Shown: positions 15,914 to 24,637 of the stretch, piece after piece
Numbering within the stretch: the first letter of the stretch is position 1
How the letters are laid out: each line of letters opens with the position of its first letter
DNA from: Bacteroides ilei
GTDB taxonomy: Bacteria; Bacteroidota; Bacteroidia; Bacteroidales; Bacteroidaceae
Reading direction: 5' to 3'
Assembly (NCBI RefSeq): GCF_900128495.1
Contig: NZ_LT635801.1
Location: 3,678,200 to 3,742,199, forward strand
DNA: 64,000 nt
Translations under genes and position numbers: made by a program
The notes under the pieces: generated by a model
The model's input: only the letters and a program-made list of their open reading frames with translations
The model's database searches: none
What the model was told of the DNA's origin: nothing

Positions 15914-16320
15914 AATTTAAGAAGTTGTATAATTGCACTGTTATAATCGCAAATATCGAAAAAAGCTTTTATTTTAGTATCTGGAAATACGCCTTTTTGC
16001 GTATACACATATGGTGTAATAATTATTTTATTTTCAGTTAAGGACAAACTGATTATTTTATACGTTTTATACAATGTATTCCAACTTTTAATGTGCAATT
16101 CTTTTAGGACATTTTTTTGTATCTCATTTGTAATTTGTAGCCCTGAATTACTATATTGTAAAGCTCCATTAATTATATTCTCAATATTATGAATTTCACA
16201 ATTCGATGTAATAAAACAAGGTGTATGCGCAACCCATAATCCTATTTCATTTTTCGATTCTGGATAAACAATAAACTCTGTTGCCGATTTACATATTGTT
16301 ATTTGTTTATTTATAGCCAT
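15910..16320 (-). CDS. Immunity-like hypothetical protein (136 aa)
   Basis: A soluble protein of the size usual for toxin-immunity proteins. It begins MAINKQITICKSATEFIVYP; the second half carries a helix-turn segment (NVLKELHIKSWNTLYKTYKIISL) and a beta-rich tail (NKIIITPYVYTQKGVFPDTKIKAFF). No named domain is recognised. It starts 19 bases after the gene upstream and is in the same AT-rich minus-strand run as SUKH and ankyrin genes. The 3' end touches the Rhs remnant. The immunity label rests on context and size only. Confidence 0.5.
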   Translation of the reverse strand: MAINKQITICKSATEFIVYPESKNEIGLWVAHTPCFITSNCEIHNIENIINGALQYSNSGLQITNEIQKNVLKELHIKSWNTLYKTYKIISLSLTENKIIITPYVYTQKGVFPDTKIKAFFDICDYNSAIIQLLKL

Positions 16321-16338
16321 ATATAATTTTATAATTGA

Positions 16339-16698
16339 TTAAAATCCTGTAATTTGTAAATAAACACTGGAATAATAGGCCCGTACCGTCATTGAATAAT
16401 CTGGATTGGTATTATCATATACAATTCGTACAGAATCTCCTGGTAATATAGTTGAGTTTCTATAGAAAATATCATGTCCTTCATATTCTTTTCCTGAAAC
16501 TTTGAATTTATAAACATAATAGTTTCGGCCTTTTACCATGAAAGTTTCATCTGTAATAATAGCAGTCGTATAGACCTTGTTCTTTCTTAAAGAATTAATG
16601 GGGGCTATGCCTTTCGTATAACCCACATAATATACAGTCCATATTGCTATCAATATGATGAAAATAAAAGCAATTTTACCTTGGTTCATTATTTTCAT
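16339..16698 (-). CDS. Small membrane-anchored protein (DUF3592-like)
   Basis: A 119-residue protein with one N-terminal membrane helix (IAFIFIILIAIWTVYYVGYT) and an extracytoplasmic beta domain containing YYVYKFKVSGKEYEGHDIFYRN and PGDSVRIVYDNTNPDYS. That pattern resembles DUF3592, a small domain seen in membrane-linked proteins near toxin systems. The ATG overlaps the stop codon of the upstream gene by four bases, so the two are translationally coupled, as an immunity pair might be. Function not established. Confidence 0.5.
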   Translation of the reverse strand: MKIMNQGKIAFIFIILIAIWTVYYVGYTKGIAPINSLRKNKVYTTAIITDETFMVKGRNYYVYKFKVSGKEYEGHDIFYRNSTILPGDSVRIVYDNTNPDYSMTVRAYYSSVYLQITGF

Positions 16699-17348
16699 AT
16701 TCCTTTATACTCTAAATAATGAAAAATATCTTCAAAACGGTCATAATAATCCAGTATATTGGGTTCTTGGTGTGCGTACATTTTTTCAACATGAGACAGT
16801 ATAATCTGTTTCAACTTGTCAAAATTGGCGGGAGCAACCAATTTGCACAAAGCCATGTCTATGAATATCCAATCAGCTCCTACATCAGGAAGTCCAGTCT
16901 CTCCATCCAATACAGGCAAGATAGTCTTATTGTACAGTTTATCAAGCGACGAATATTCGGAGAAAACATATTCTGCACATTTTAGAATGATTTGAAAGTT
17001 TTCGAATTCATTCGAATATCCGTCTCCATTTGTATCAAAATTCAATTCATCCTGCAGCCCCAACATACTACCTGAAAAGCTGATGCTTGCCCTGTCTCTT
17101 TGATCTTGTAAGGTCTTCACGCTGAATTTTTCAAACCATTTATGGAGAACATCAAACCTCACACCATAGATAGGATATATGACGAGTGACGATGTTGTGT
17201 CTCTTTCTCTCCAATGGTCTAACTCAATAAACTGCTTCCCACTTTCTGTTTTGAAGAAAAGAGAATAGTCTCTTTTTCTGAATTTATACCCAGAGAAAAA
17301 ATCAAGTTGAGCTAAATCATTTACTATTTTATCGAAAGTAGTAATCAT
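16695..17348 (-). CDS. Hypothetical protein in immunity array (217 aa)
   Basis: A soluble acidic protein beginning MITTFDKIVNDLAQLDFFSGYKFRKRDYSLFFK. It has a beta-rich N-terminal half (residues 25-75, including FIELDHWRERDTTSSLVIYPIYGVRFD) and a helical C-terminal half (residues 110-215). Such a layout is shared by several immunity and DUF4304-like proteins, but I cannot assign a family. It is coupled to the downstream membrane protein by a four-base overlap. AT-rich composition and orientation match the rest of the array. Confidence 0.5.
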   Translation of the reverse strand: MITTFDKIVNDLAQLDFFSGYKFRKRDYSLFFKTESGKQFIELDHWRERDTTSSLVIYPIYGVRFDVLHKWFEKFSVKTLQDQRDRASISFSGSMLGLQDELNFDTNGDGYSNEFENFQIILKCAEYVFSEYSSLDKLYNKTILPVLDGETGLPDVGADWIFIDMALCKLVAPANFDKLKQIILSHVEKMYAHQEPNILDYYDRFEDIFHYLEYKGI

Positions 17349-17407
17349 AATTTTTGAACTAACTAAGTTTTATCTACCTTACAATCTGTCACTTTGCAAA
17401 ATTTACT

Positions 17408-17977
17408 CTATCTCTCTTGTAGGAGAATCTTGACCATATCTAAGTCATCAATTTGTTTGGCAAAATCCAATGGGGAACGTCTTGCTTTATTCAAATGGTA
17501 AATATTTGCATTGTACTCGATGAATAGTTCTACCATTCGATAGTCTCCTCTTGCATTAAATACCGCAGTCCACAAGGGATTATTGCCGTAGGCATCCTCA
17601 ATATTTATATCCGCATTTTTGCTTAGCAGCAGCCTTGCTATCTCAATATTGAGGTATTGGGCACAGTAATGCAAAGGTGCTTGCCCATTTGAATCCTGAT
17701 GATTTAGGTCTATATTCCTATTTATTAAATCTTTTGCTATGTCATTCTTGCAGGCGGCAATAGCCTCTTGCAGCAGATTTTGCTTATACTCATTAAAGCA
17801 ATCAATATCTACCCCAGCAATACTTTTTTCATACTGTTCGTATGTACCAATTCTAATTATTGAGAAGATTTCATTATAGCTCATATTTATATCTTTAATT
17901 TGTTGTTTCAGATTGATGTTACGATTATTGTGATTCTTATTTTTTAAAGGATCATCTCTTTTTAACAGCTTGAACAT
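17408..17977 (-). CDS. Ankyrin-repeat protein
   Basis: A 189-residue protein with about three ankyrin repeats: NLLQEAIAACKNDIAKDLINRNIDLNHQDSNG, QAPLHYCAQYLNIEIARLLLSKNADINIEDAYG and NPLWTAVFNARGDYRMVELFIEYNANI, then a capping part (RSPLDFAKQIDDLDMVKILL). The first 40 residues are basic and disordered. Ankyrin proteins are a recognised class of immunity proteins in polymorphic-toxin loci; here the gene stands six bases before the next in a row of immunity-like genes, which supports that role without proving it. No secretion signal, so it acts in the cytoplasm. Confidence 0.7.
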   Translation of the reverse strand: MFKLLKRDDPLKNKNHNNRNINLKQQIKDINMSYNEIFSIIRIGTYEQYEKSIAGVDIDCFNEYKQNLLQEAIAACKNDIAKDLINRNIDLNHQDSNGQAPLHYCAQYLNIEIARLLLSKNADINIEDAYGNNPLWTAVFNARGDYRMVELFIEYNANIYHLNKARRSPLDFAKQIDDLDMVKILLQER

Positions 17978-17982
17978 CAGGA

Positions 17983-18612
17983 TTATCTTTTAATTTCAAA
18001 ATCGAAATTATGAAATAAAATCCTTTTTCCGGCACAATCTCCATAAGTATAATTAAGAGTGATGCGAATATAGTGTTCAACCATAAAAGTGTCTTTTAGA
18101 AAACCAGTCAGGTCAATCACACATCCATGATTTTCAGCCACTTTCATCAGCTCAGGAAACGTGAATTTAGATGGTAAATCATTTTTTATTCTTTCCAGGT
18201 CTTGAATTGCCTTCATTTTTATGTCTGGAGATATCTCGTACTCTAATAATTCCCATCCTTTCATTTCTTGGGGATTTTCTAAGAATTTGACAAATGAGGC
18301 ATATTCTTTAGGATTGTCTTTAATGCTTCTTTGCAGCACTCTTTTGAGTTTTACATTCATTGGACTACACCAACTCATGTTGAAAATCTTACAGCGATTT
18401 CGCCTTATAAGATGTCCGTCAAAATCACAAAACAATTTATATTTTACTGCAGATAACTTATAGTCTCCTACTTTTTTATTTTGAGGAATATGGTCATATT
18501 CCTCAAAATAAAAATTATACACTTTTTCAGCAATGGCAAAGCCTTGAACAGCGCAAAACCATTCGCCTTCCTTTATTAAATTCCTTTGATCTAGATTTTT
18601 CTCAGAATCCAT
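17983..18612 (-). CDS. Hypothetical protein in immunity array (209 aa)
   Basis: A soluble protein that begins MDSEKNLDQRNLIKEGEWFCAVQGFAIAEKVYNFYFEEYD. The middle contains FCDFDGHLIRRNRCKIFNMSWCSP and the C-terminal part FPELMKVAENHGCVIDLTGFLKD. I do not recognise a family. It lies between the SUKH gene and the ankyrin gene in one minus-strand run with short gaps, so it is probably co-transcribed from the promoter at 19334-19327. Size, charge and setting fit an immunity protein against a contact-delivered toxin. Confidence 0.5.
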   Translation of the reverse strand: MDSEKNLDQRNLIKEGEWFCAVQGFAIAEKVYNFYFEEYDHIPQNKKVGDYKLSAVKYKLFCDFDGHLIRRNRCKIFNMSWCSPMNVKLKRVLQRSIKDNPKEYASFVKFLENPQEMKGWELLEYEISPDIKMKAIQDLERIKNDLPSKFTFPELMKVAENHGCVIDLTGFLKDTFMVEHYIRITLNYTYGDCAGKRILFHNFDFEIKR

Positions 18613-18690
18613 ATAGTTAGCATTAACTGGTTAAAAGCTTCATCCCCTTAAATTAAACTCTTCACATTAATCTTATGAATAAACCTTCAT

Positions 18691-19278
18691 CTATATTACA
18701 ACCGGCGTTGTAGGAGCCATTCTATTGAATATTCGCCCATCCGTATCAAATAGACTAAATATCCTTTCTATTTCAGAAGTAATCATGTCTGATAACGAAT
18801 CCCATGATTTAAGCGGAGTCGCATCATAGCGGTCACAATAGTATATCTTATTATCCGATGTATTAAGATAAAGCTTTGAACAGTCATAATTATAAGAAGC
18901 AAAAAAGAACATCTCCTGTGTGGCATTTTTAGGCCGCTCATATTTCTGAATATCTTCAAGATTAAACGGATACCATGAATCCAAATCTGCCCTGTTATAT
19001 GATGTCCGGCAGCCATGCAATGCCAATGTGCAATTCATTATATCAAAGCCATTGGATACATTCATCAGAAAATCCTTGTAAACTTTAGGAATAGCGCATC
19101 CCAATCTTTTCTCCAGATCGTAGATCTCAGTTTCGGTAGCACATGGATACATAACATTAAGCCAGGCATATTCAGCAATATGTGGAGCTTTTCCAATCAA
19201 TAATGCGCCATTCTTTGAATGAGAAATTCCCAAATGAGAGAATCGCATTAACAGTTTTTCCAAATCTTTTTTGTCCAT
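18691..19278 (-). CDS. SMI1/KNR4 (SUKH) family immunity protein
   Basis: A 195-residue SUKH-type protein. Signature parts are ATETEIYDLEKRLGCAIPKVYKDFLMNVSNGFD (helix followed by the conserved P-x-x-Y/F..L...NG), the WYPFNLEDIQKY stretch and YYCDRYDATPLKSWDSLSDMI near the end. SUKH proteins bind and neutralise nuclease-type toxins delivered between cells. No matching toxin gene is visible nearby, so it appears to be an orphan immunity gene. The promoter and first codons are duplicated upstream of the remnant at 15442. It is the first gene of the array, transcribed leftwards from the -7 motif at 19334-19327. Confidence 0.8.
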   Translation of the reverse strand: MDKKDLEKLLMRFSHLGISHSKNGALLIGKAPHIAEYAWLNVMYPCATETEIYDLEKRLGCAIPKVYKDFLMNVSNGFDIMNCTLALHGCRTSYNRADLDSWYPFNLEDIQKYERPKNATQEMFFFASYNYDCSKLYLNTSDNKIYYCDRYDATPLKSWDSLSDMITSEIERIFSLFDTDGRIFNRMAPTTPVVI

Positions 19279-19433
19279 GATTGTTCTTTTGTCTGACGGT
19301 TAGTACTATTATTTCCGGATTATCGCCAAAGATATTGTAAATCAATGGCTATCTACAAAGATATGAAACATTCCATATAATCTCTCATAAAAGACAGACT
19401 ATCTTTGTAATGATTGGAAATTATTCAGAATCA
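19208..19433. repeat. Direct repeat, copy 2 (promoter and 5' end of the SUKH gene)
   Basis: Partner of 15372-15597. Here the repeat is joined to the complete SUKH gene, so this is probably the original copy. Two TATCTTTG motifs lie on the minus strand (19334-19327 and 19363-19356). Confidence 0.88.
19327..19334 (-). promoter_or_regulatory. Probable promoter of the immunity-like array
   Basis: TATCTTTG read leftwards fits TAnnTTTG and would start transcription about 40 bases before the SUKH start codon. A second match at 19363-19356 could be a tandem promoter. Confidence 0.5.
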
Positions 19434-19555
19434 TTCAATTAACTTCTCTTTTACGGTGTCGTTTGAATACCTCTGATTTCCACGACAGACTAAATGAAAT
19501 GACAGACAGATAGGCTTCTGCAATCCTTATTCAAAAACATACGGTCATAAGCCCC

Positions 19556-19725
19556 GCTTCACTTGATAAGTCCCTTCAGAGAAGTTAACTCGGAGGGCGA
19601 ATACCTCCACGTTCAAGCCTCCGGTTTTCGGGACACAAAATTCCCTGCGGTAATTTTCCGCCCGAAAAAACGCTCCGGTATTGCCGTCCGAGTTGAGGAA
19701 AGGACCGGGACTTAGCAAGCGAAGC
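19556..19725. repeat. Long imperfect palindrome (170 bp)
   Basis: Nested arms: GCTTCACTTGATAAGTCCC (19556-19574) with GGGACTTAGCAAGCGAAGC (19707-19725); AACTCGGAGGGCGAATACC with GGTATTGCCGTCCGAGTT; and GTTTTCGGG with CCCGAAAAAAC inside. It lies in the 900 bp gap between the immunity array and the DUF4099/DUF3945 gene. The rest of that gap (19740-20130) holds no gene I can support. Confidence 0.75.
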
Positions 19726-20136
19726 GACCTACGACGCATAGATACAGGTCAACATAAAAAAGAATCTGGCGGGAGAACCATGCTCCCGTATGCCTTCCCA
19801 ATGGATTACGCGATCCGATTATTCCCGTAAACAGAAATCCGCCTCCTGTCACAAAAGGACACATCAATGGGGGACAAAAGCAGCTCGCTCCCAACTCTGC
19901 ATAATTACAGTTTTTCCTTTTCTTCCGTGCGGTAGTGCGTACCGCCACGCCCGTGTCTGTCCGGCATGTTCCCGTCTTTTCCCTTTCCTTTTCCGTCCCT
20001 TGTTTTTCTTCCTTTCCTGCCGTTTTCTCACGCATTTTCGCTCCGTTTTCTCCGGCCTGCGGTGTAATGTGATGACACATGATGTAATGTATATCCTAAC
20101 GCATTGCAAATCAATTATTTATCAAATTTTCTCCTA

Positions 20137-20144
20137 TATATTTG
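20137..20144 (+). promoter_or_regulatory. Probable promoter of the DUF3945-topB operon
   Basis: TATATTTG matches TAnnTTTG, 40 bases upstream of the ATG at 20185. A clear -33 element is not visible at the ideal distance. Confidence 0.5.
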
Positions 20145-20184
20145 CAGTGACAACATGAGTTATCAACACTAAAAATCAAATGTT

Positions 20185-21957
20185 ATGGCAAAAAAAAATG
20201 CAAGGGAAGAACCCCCGAAACCGCAGGTCACCGAAAATGAGCAGATGAGTGACATCGTGTTCATCCTCGACAAGATGGAGCTGATTCTTGAAGCGGTATC
20301 TCAAATCGGAAAGGACGGAAAATTCAACACGGTAGCCGCCGACAAGCAGCACCGCAATTCCTTCCTGAAGATTGACCGCTATGCCGACGCCTTCGAGAAC
20401 TTCATCAAGAACTTCTGGAGCCAGTTGAAAGACCCGACACGCTTCGGAATCCTCTCCGTCAAGGAAGACAGGCTGGACGACCCTGCCGTGCAGCAGGCCA
20501 TCGAGGACATCGCCGCAGGAAAGAAGACAAAAGCCGTGGAGGAATTTCTCAAGCAGTACGAGATTGTTCCGCGCAACAAGGAAAACCAAAGTTTCAACCA
20601 AAAAAATCAAGAAGAAATGGCAAAGAAAAATGAAACCCAGCAGCAGGCTGCCGCAGCCGACAGCCAGCCGCAGACCCAGTCCCCCCAGTACCGTTACAAC
20701 GAGTCCATGATCAACTGGGAACAGCTCAAGAATTTCGGAATCTCCCGTGAATACCTCCAGGAACGCGGACTGCTCGAACAGATGCTCAAGGGCTACAAGA
20801 CCAACCAGGTCGTGCCCATCAGCATGAACTTCGGCTCGGCCGTCCTGAGAACGGACGCACGTCTGTCCTTCCAGCAGTCCATGGCGGGCGAAGTGGTGCT
20901 CGGCATCCACGGTATCCGGCAGAAGCCCGACCTTGACCGACCGTACTTCGGACATATCTTCTCCGATGAGGACAAGAAGAACCTGCTTGAAACGGGCAAC
21001 ATGGGGCGTGTCGTGGAGCTGAAAGGACGCAACGGGGAATACATCCCTTCCTTCATCAGCATCGACAAGCTGACCAACGAGGTGGTCGCCATGAAAGCGG
21101 AGAATGCCTTCATCCCGAGGGAAATCAAGGGCGTGGAACTGACCGAGCAGGAGCAGAACGAACTGCGTGAAGGCAAGAAGGTCTATGTCGAGGGCATGAT
21201 CGCCAAGTCCGGCAACGAGTTCAACGCCTTCATTCAGGTGAACGCAGAGCGCAGGGGTGTCGAGTTCATCTTCGAGAACGACAAGCTCTTCAACCGCCAG
21301 ACACTCGGGGGCGTGGAACTGACGCAGAAGCAGGTCGAGGACCTGAACGCCGGAAAAGCCATCTTCGTGGAAGGCATGCAGCGCAAGGACGGCGAGGTGT
21401 TCTCCTCCTACGTGAAGCTGGACGAGGCGACGGGCCGTCCGTCGTACACCCGCTACAACCCGGACTCACCGGAAGGCGCACGCGAAATCTATATTCCCAA
21501 CGAAATCAACGGAGTGAAGATTACGGCGGAGGAACAGCAGCAGCTCCGTGAAGGCAAGGTGATTTTCCTCAACGACATGGTGAACCGCAAGGGAGAGGAA
21601 TTCTCCTCCTTCATCAAGGCCGACCTGGAGACGGGACGCCTGAGCTACTCCCGCACACCCGACGGATTCGAGCAGCGGGCGGACTTCAAGATTCCCGACA
21701 AGGTCTGGGATGTGCCACTGACCAGAAAGCAGCGTGCCGACCTGCAGAGCGGAAAGGCCGTGCTGGTGGAAGGCATCAAGGGCTATGACGGGAAGACCAT
21801 CTCGCAGTACGTCAAGGCCAATTTCAACCAGGGACGCCTGGACTTCTACAACGAGAATCCCGACCGCAAGCGTGACGCCTCGCAGCGCAACGTGGTGGCC
21901 AACAATCAGCGACAGGAACAGGGCAACCGCAAGTCAAAGGGAGCCAGCATCTCCTGA
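20185..21957 (+). CDS. DUF4099/DUF3945 repeat protein of ICE
   Basis: A 590-residue protein found in many Bacteroides conjugative elements upstream of topB. A helical N-terminal part (1-150) is followed by a Gln/Ala linker, a DUF4099-like domain (about 173-245, INWEQLKNFGISREYLQ...LLEQMLKGYKT) and then at least four tandem DUF3945 repeats of 60-70 residues (about 310-560), each with the pattern IP..I.GV.LT..Q...L..GK.V.VEGM....G..FS.F.. . The C-terminus is rich in Arg, Gln and Asn. The function is not established; linkage to topoisomerase III suggests DNA processing during excision or transfer. A close relative of its DUF4099 part is encoded next door. Confidence 0.8.
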   Translation: MAKKNAREEPPKPQVTENEQMSDIVFILDKMELILEAVSQIGKDGKFNTVAADKQHRNSFLKIDRYADAFENFIKNFWSQLKDPTRFGILSVKEDRLDDPAVQQAIEDIAAGKKTKAVEEFLKQYEIVPRNKENQSFNQKNQEEMAKKNETQQQAAAADSQPQTQSPQYRYNESMINWEQLKNFGISREYLQERGLLEQMLKGYKTNQVVPISMNFGSAVLRTDARLSFQQSMAGEVVLGIHGIRQKPDLDRPYFGHIFSDEDKKNLLETGNMGRVVELKGRNGEYIPSFISIDKLTNEVVAMKAENAFIPREIKGVELTEQEQNELREGKKVYVEGMIAKSGNEFNAFIQVNAERRGVEFIFENDKLFNRQTLGGVELTQKQVEDLNAGKAIFVEGMQRKDGEVFSSYVKLDEATGRPSYTRYNPDSPEGAREIYIPNEINGVKITAEEQQQLREGKVIFLNDMVNRKGEEFSSFIKADLETGRLSYSRTPDGFEQRADFKIPDKVWDVPLTRKQRADLQSGKAVLVEGIKGYDGKTISQYVKANFNQGRLDFYNENPDRKRDASQRNVVANNQRQEQGNRKSKGASIS

Positions 21958-22003
21958 TGGCAGGCAACTGAAAAATGAATGTTGAATCAAAAAAGAAAGA
22001 AAT

Positions 22004-22267
22004 ATGAAAAAGGAAAACGGAAACGACATGCCTTTCAAGGCAGGAGACGTGAACTGGGACGAACTGCACGACATCGGCATCATGAAGGACGAGCTGGAAC
22101 TCTCCGGCGAGCTGGACACCCTCCTCAAAGGAGAAAAGACGAAAGTGATGCCCCTGAAACTGGTGCTCCTCGGCGTGGACGTGGTGATGGACGCCACGCT
22201 CCAGCTGGTCCGCAAGGGCGAGGCGCCGCTGCTGGAGATTCAGGGCGTGACGCCGCTGGGCAGATAG
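22004..22267 (+). CDS. Small stand-alone DUF4099-like protein (87 aa)
   Basis: The whole protein aligns by eye with the DUF4099-like segment of its neighbour: VNWDELHDIGIMKDELE..GELDTLLKGEKT matches INWEQLKNFGISREYLQ..GLLEQMLKGYKT, and LLEIQGVTP matches VLGIHGIRQ. It thus looks like a duplicated single domain lacking the DUF3945 repeats. It lies 46 bases after that gene and 93 before topB, all on one strand. A regulatory or partner role for the larger protein is possible but not shown. Confidence 0.75.
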   Translation: MKKENGNDMPFKAGDVNWDELHDIGIMKDELELSGELDTLLKGEKTKVMPLKLVLLGVDVVMDATLQLVRKGEAPLLEIQGVTPLGR

Positions 22268-22360
22268 CCTGAAAACATTTATCAAGTAAACCGATGTCTT
22301 ACCGCCGTTTCCTGTCTTCCCATGGAAAACGGGAAACGGCCTTAATTTTATCCGAACATT

Positions 22361-24454
22361 ATGATAGCAATCATCGCAGAAAAACCGAGCGTAGGCTTGG
22401 ACATAGCCCGTGTAGTCGGGGCTGATACAAGAAATGACGGCTACTGTTCCGGCAACGGATACATGGTAACCTGGGCGTTGGGACACCTCGTGTCGCTGGC
22501 CATGCCGGACGTTTACGGTTACACGAAAACGACGGCGGAGGAGCTGCCGATGCTGCCCGTACCGTTCCGCCTGGTCTCCCGCCAGATACGCACGGACAGG
22601 GGCATGGTCACGGACATCGCCGCCACGAAACAGCTGAAGGTCATCGACAGCGTGTTCTCCAAGTGTGACAGCATCATCGTGGCTACCGATGCCGGTCGCG
22701 AGGGGGAACTTATCTTCCGCTGGATATACGCCTTCCTGGAATGTACGAAACCGTTCTGCCGCCTGTGGATCTCCTCGCTGACCGACGAGGCCATACGGAA
22801 AGGGCTGGAGGAACTGAAAGAAGGTACGGAGTACGACAGCCTGTATGCCGCCGCCGACAGCCGCGCGAAGGCCGACTGGCTGGTGGGCATGAACGCGAGC
22901 CGTGCCCTGGCCATCGTCTCCGGCTCGTCCAACAACTCCATCGGACGGGTACAGACGCCGACGCTCGCCATGATATGCAGCCGCTACAGGGAGAACCGGA
23001 ATTTTGTCTCCACACCGTACTGGCAGCTGCACGTCACCCTGAAGAACGGGGATTCGCACCGCCGCTTCTTCCACACGGCGAACTTCAGTGACCGGCAGGA
23101 GGCTGAGACGGCCTACCGCCGTATCTCTTCCGATTCCCGGGCGACGGTCACGAAGGTGGAACGCAGGAGAACCCTGCAACAGCCGCCGCTGCTCTACGAC
23201 CTGACGGCACTCCAGAAGGACTGCAACGTGCATCTCGACCTGCCCGCGGCAAAGACGCTGGACATCGCCCAGTCGCTCTATGAGAAGAAACTCATTTCCT
23301 ACCCGAGAACGGGAAGCCGCTACATCCCGCACGACGTGATGGCCTGCGTGCCCGGACTGCTGGAAAGAATCCTGGTCATGCCGGGATTCGCCGCCTGTGC
23401 CGGAACCCTCGACCTTGCACGTCTCAACACCCGCAGCGTGGACGACGAGAAAGTGACGGACCACCATGCCCTGATTACGACCGGCATCGCTCCCGAAGGG
23501 CTTTCTGAGGCGGAGACCGCTGTCTATACGCTGATAGCCGGACGTATGCTGGAGGCGTTCTCGCCCTGCTGCGAGAAGGAAATGCTCCTCATGGAGTGCC
23601 GTCTGGAGGGGATGGACTTCCGCTCGAAGGGTTCTTCCGTGGTCAGCCCGGGATGGCGCGGCATCTTTGGCCGGAAAGAGGACCGGGAGGATGACGAGCC
23701 GGAAACCGACGAGGGTACGGCCGTGTTTGCCGAAGGGGATACGGTCCCGGTTTCAGGCCACGGACTGGCCCAGAAGAAGACCATGCCCCGGCCGCTCTAT
23801 ACCGAAGCCACGCTGCTGGCGGCCATGGAGACCTGCGGCAGGGAGATAGCCGACGAGCAGGCACGGGAGGCCGTGAAGGAGTTGGGAATCGGAACGCCCG
23901 CCACGAGAGCCGCCATCATTACCACCCTGTTCAAGCGCGACTACATCGCCCGATCGGGCAAGAGCATCGTCCCCACGGAAAAGGGGCTGCATATCTACGA
24001 GGCGGTGAAGGAGATGCTTGTGGCGGATGTCTCCCTGACGGGAAGCTGGGAAAAGGCTCTGCTGCAGATCGAGCGGCACACGCTCACGACCGAGGCTTTC
24101 ATGGCTTCCATCACGGACTATACGCGCAAGGCCACCCGCGAAATCCTGAACCTCAGCCTTCCGGCAGCAACCGCCCGCACGTTCACCTGTCCCAAATGCA
24201 AGACCGGGCATATCATCGTCAGGGAGAAGATTGCCCGCTGCGACAATAAAGGTTGTGGACTTACCGTGTACCGCAGGTTCCTGAACAAGGAACTGACGGA
24301 CCAGCATCTGGAACAGCTCTTCTCTTCCGGTTCCACACGGCTCATCAAGGGATTCAAAGGGAAGAAGGGCGTGGCTTTCGACGCTTCGGTCACCTTTGAC
24401 GCCGGCTTCACCCTGACACTCTCGTTCCCCAAAAACGGGAAAAAGAAGAAATGA
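22361..24454 (+). CDS. topB: DNA topoisomerase III
   Basis: A 697-residue type IA topoisomerase, near the usual length of TopB. The Toprim domain starts at the N-terminus (MIAIIAEKPSVGLDIARVVG) with the metal-binding DAGREGELIFR near residues 111-121. The active-site tyrosine is Y314 in LISYPRTGSRYI. The C-terminus has a four-cysteine zinc motif (CPKCKTGH...CDNKGCG). It relaxes negative supercoils and decatenates DNA. In CTnDOT-like elements a topoisomerase gene of this type lies in the excision region, so it probably helps excision or transfer-associated replication here. The gene appears complete and sits downstream of the DUF3945 gene. Confidence 0.94.
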   Translation: MIAIIAEKPSVGLDIARVVGADTRNDGYCSGNGYMVTWALGHLVSLAMPDVYGYTKTTAEELPMLPVPFRLVSRQIRTDRGMVTDIAATKQLKVIDSVFSKCDSIIVATDAGREGELIFRWIYAFLECTKPFCRLWISSLTDEAIRKGLEELKEGTEYDSLYAAADSRAKADWLVGMNASRALAIVSGSSNNSIGRVQTPTLAMICSRYRENRNFVSTPYWQLHVTLKNGDSHRRFFHTANFSDRQEAETAYRRISSDSRATVTKVERRRTLQQPPLLYDLTALQKDCNVHLDLPAAKTLDIAQSLYEKKLISYPRTGSRYIPHDVMACVPGLLERILVMPGFAACAGTLDLARLNTRSVDDEKVTDHHALITTGIAPEGLSEAETAVYTLIAGRMLEAFSPCCEKEMLLMECRLEGMDFRSKGSSVVSPGWRGIFGRKEDREDDEPETDEGTAVFAEGDTVPVSGHGLAQKKTMPRPLYTEATLLAAMETCGREIADEQAREAVKELGIGTPATRAAIITTLFKRDYIARSGKSIVPTEKGLHIYEAVKEMLVADVSLTGSWEKALLQIERHTLTTEAFMASITDYTRKATREILNLSLPAATARTFTCPKCKTGHIIVREKIARCDNKGCGLTVYRRFLNKELTDQHLEQLFSSGSTRLIKGFKGKKGVAFDASVTFDAGFTLTLSFPKNGKKKK

Positions 24455-24485
24455 CGGAGCCATCCCGATTCGCGGGGCAAAGGTC

Positions 24486-24596
24486 GCAGCCCGCCCGTTT
24501 CCACCGGCAAGGTCGGGCCTGGCGGTTTCTGGGAAAAATCATCCTCGCTGCGCTCCGGTATTTTTCCCGAAAACCTTGCCTGTGGAGGCGGACTGC
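24486..24596. repeat. Long imperfect palindrome, copy 2
   Basis: Arms GCAGCCCGCCCG..GGCAAGGT (24486-24513) and ACCTTGCCTGTGGAGGCGGACTGC (24573-24596) enclose the conserved core GGGAAAAATCATCCTCGC..GCTCCGGTATTTTTCCC. The arms differ from those of copies 1 and 3 yet remain paired. It follows topB. Confidence 0.88.
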
Positions 24597-24637
24597 AAGA
24601 AGGCCCCCGAAAACGGGAATGGCATTCCCACTAAAAC

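Noticed and set aside
19712..20158. Several overlapping frames of 80-122 codons on both strands
   Set aside because: All are low-complexity (Arg/Lys or Cys/Ser/Phe rich) and mutually overlapping, with no start signals; the region is intergenic.
21824..23467. 547-codon open frame on the minus strand
   Set aside because: It lies antisense to the DUF3945 protein and topB, whose domains are clear; the frame is open because of high GC codon bias, and its translation has no domain pattern.
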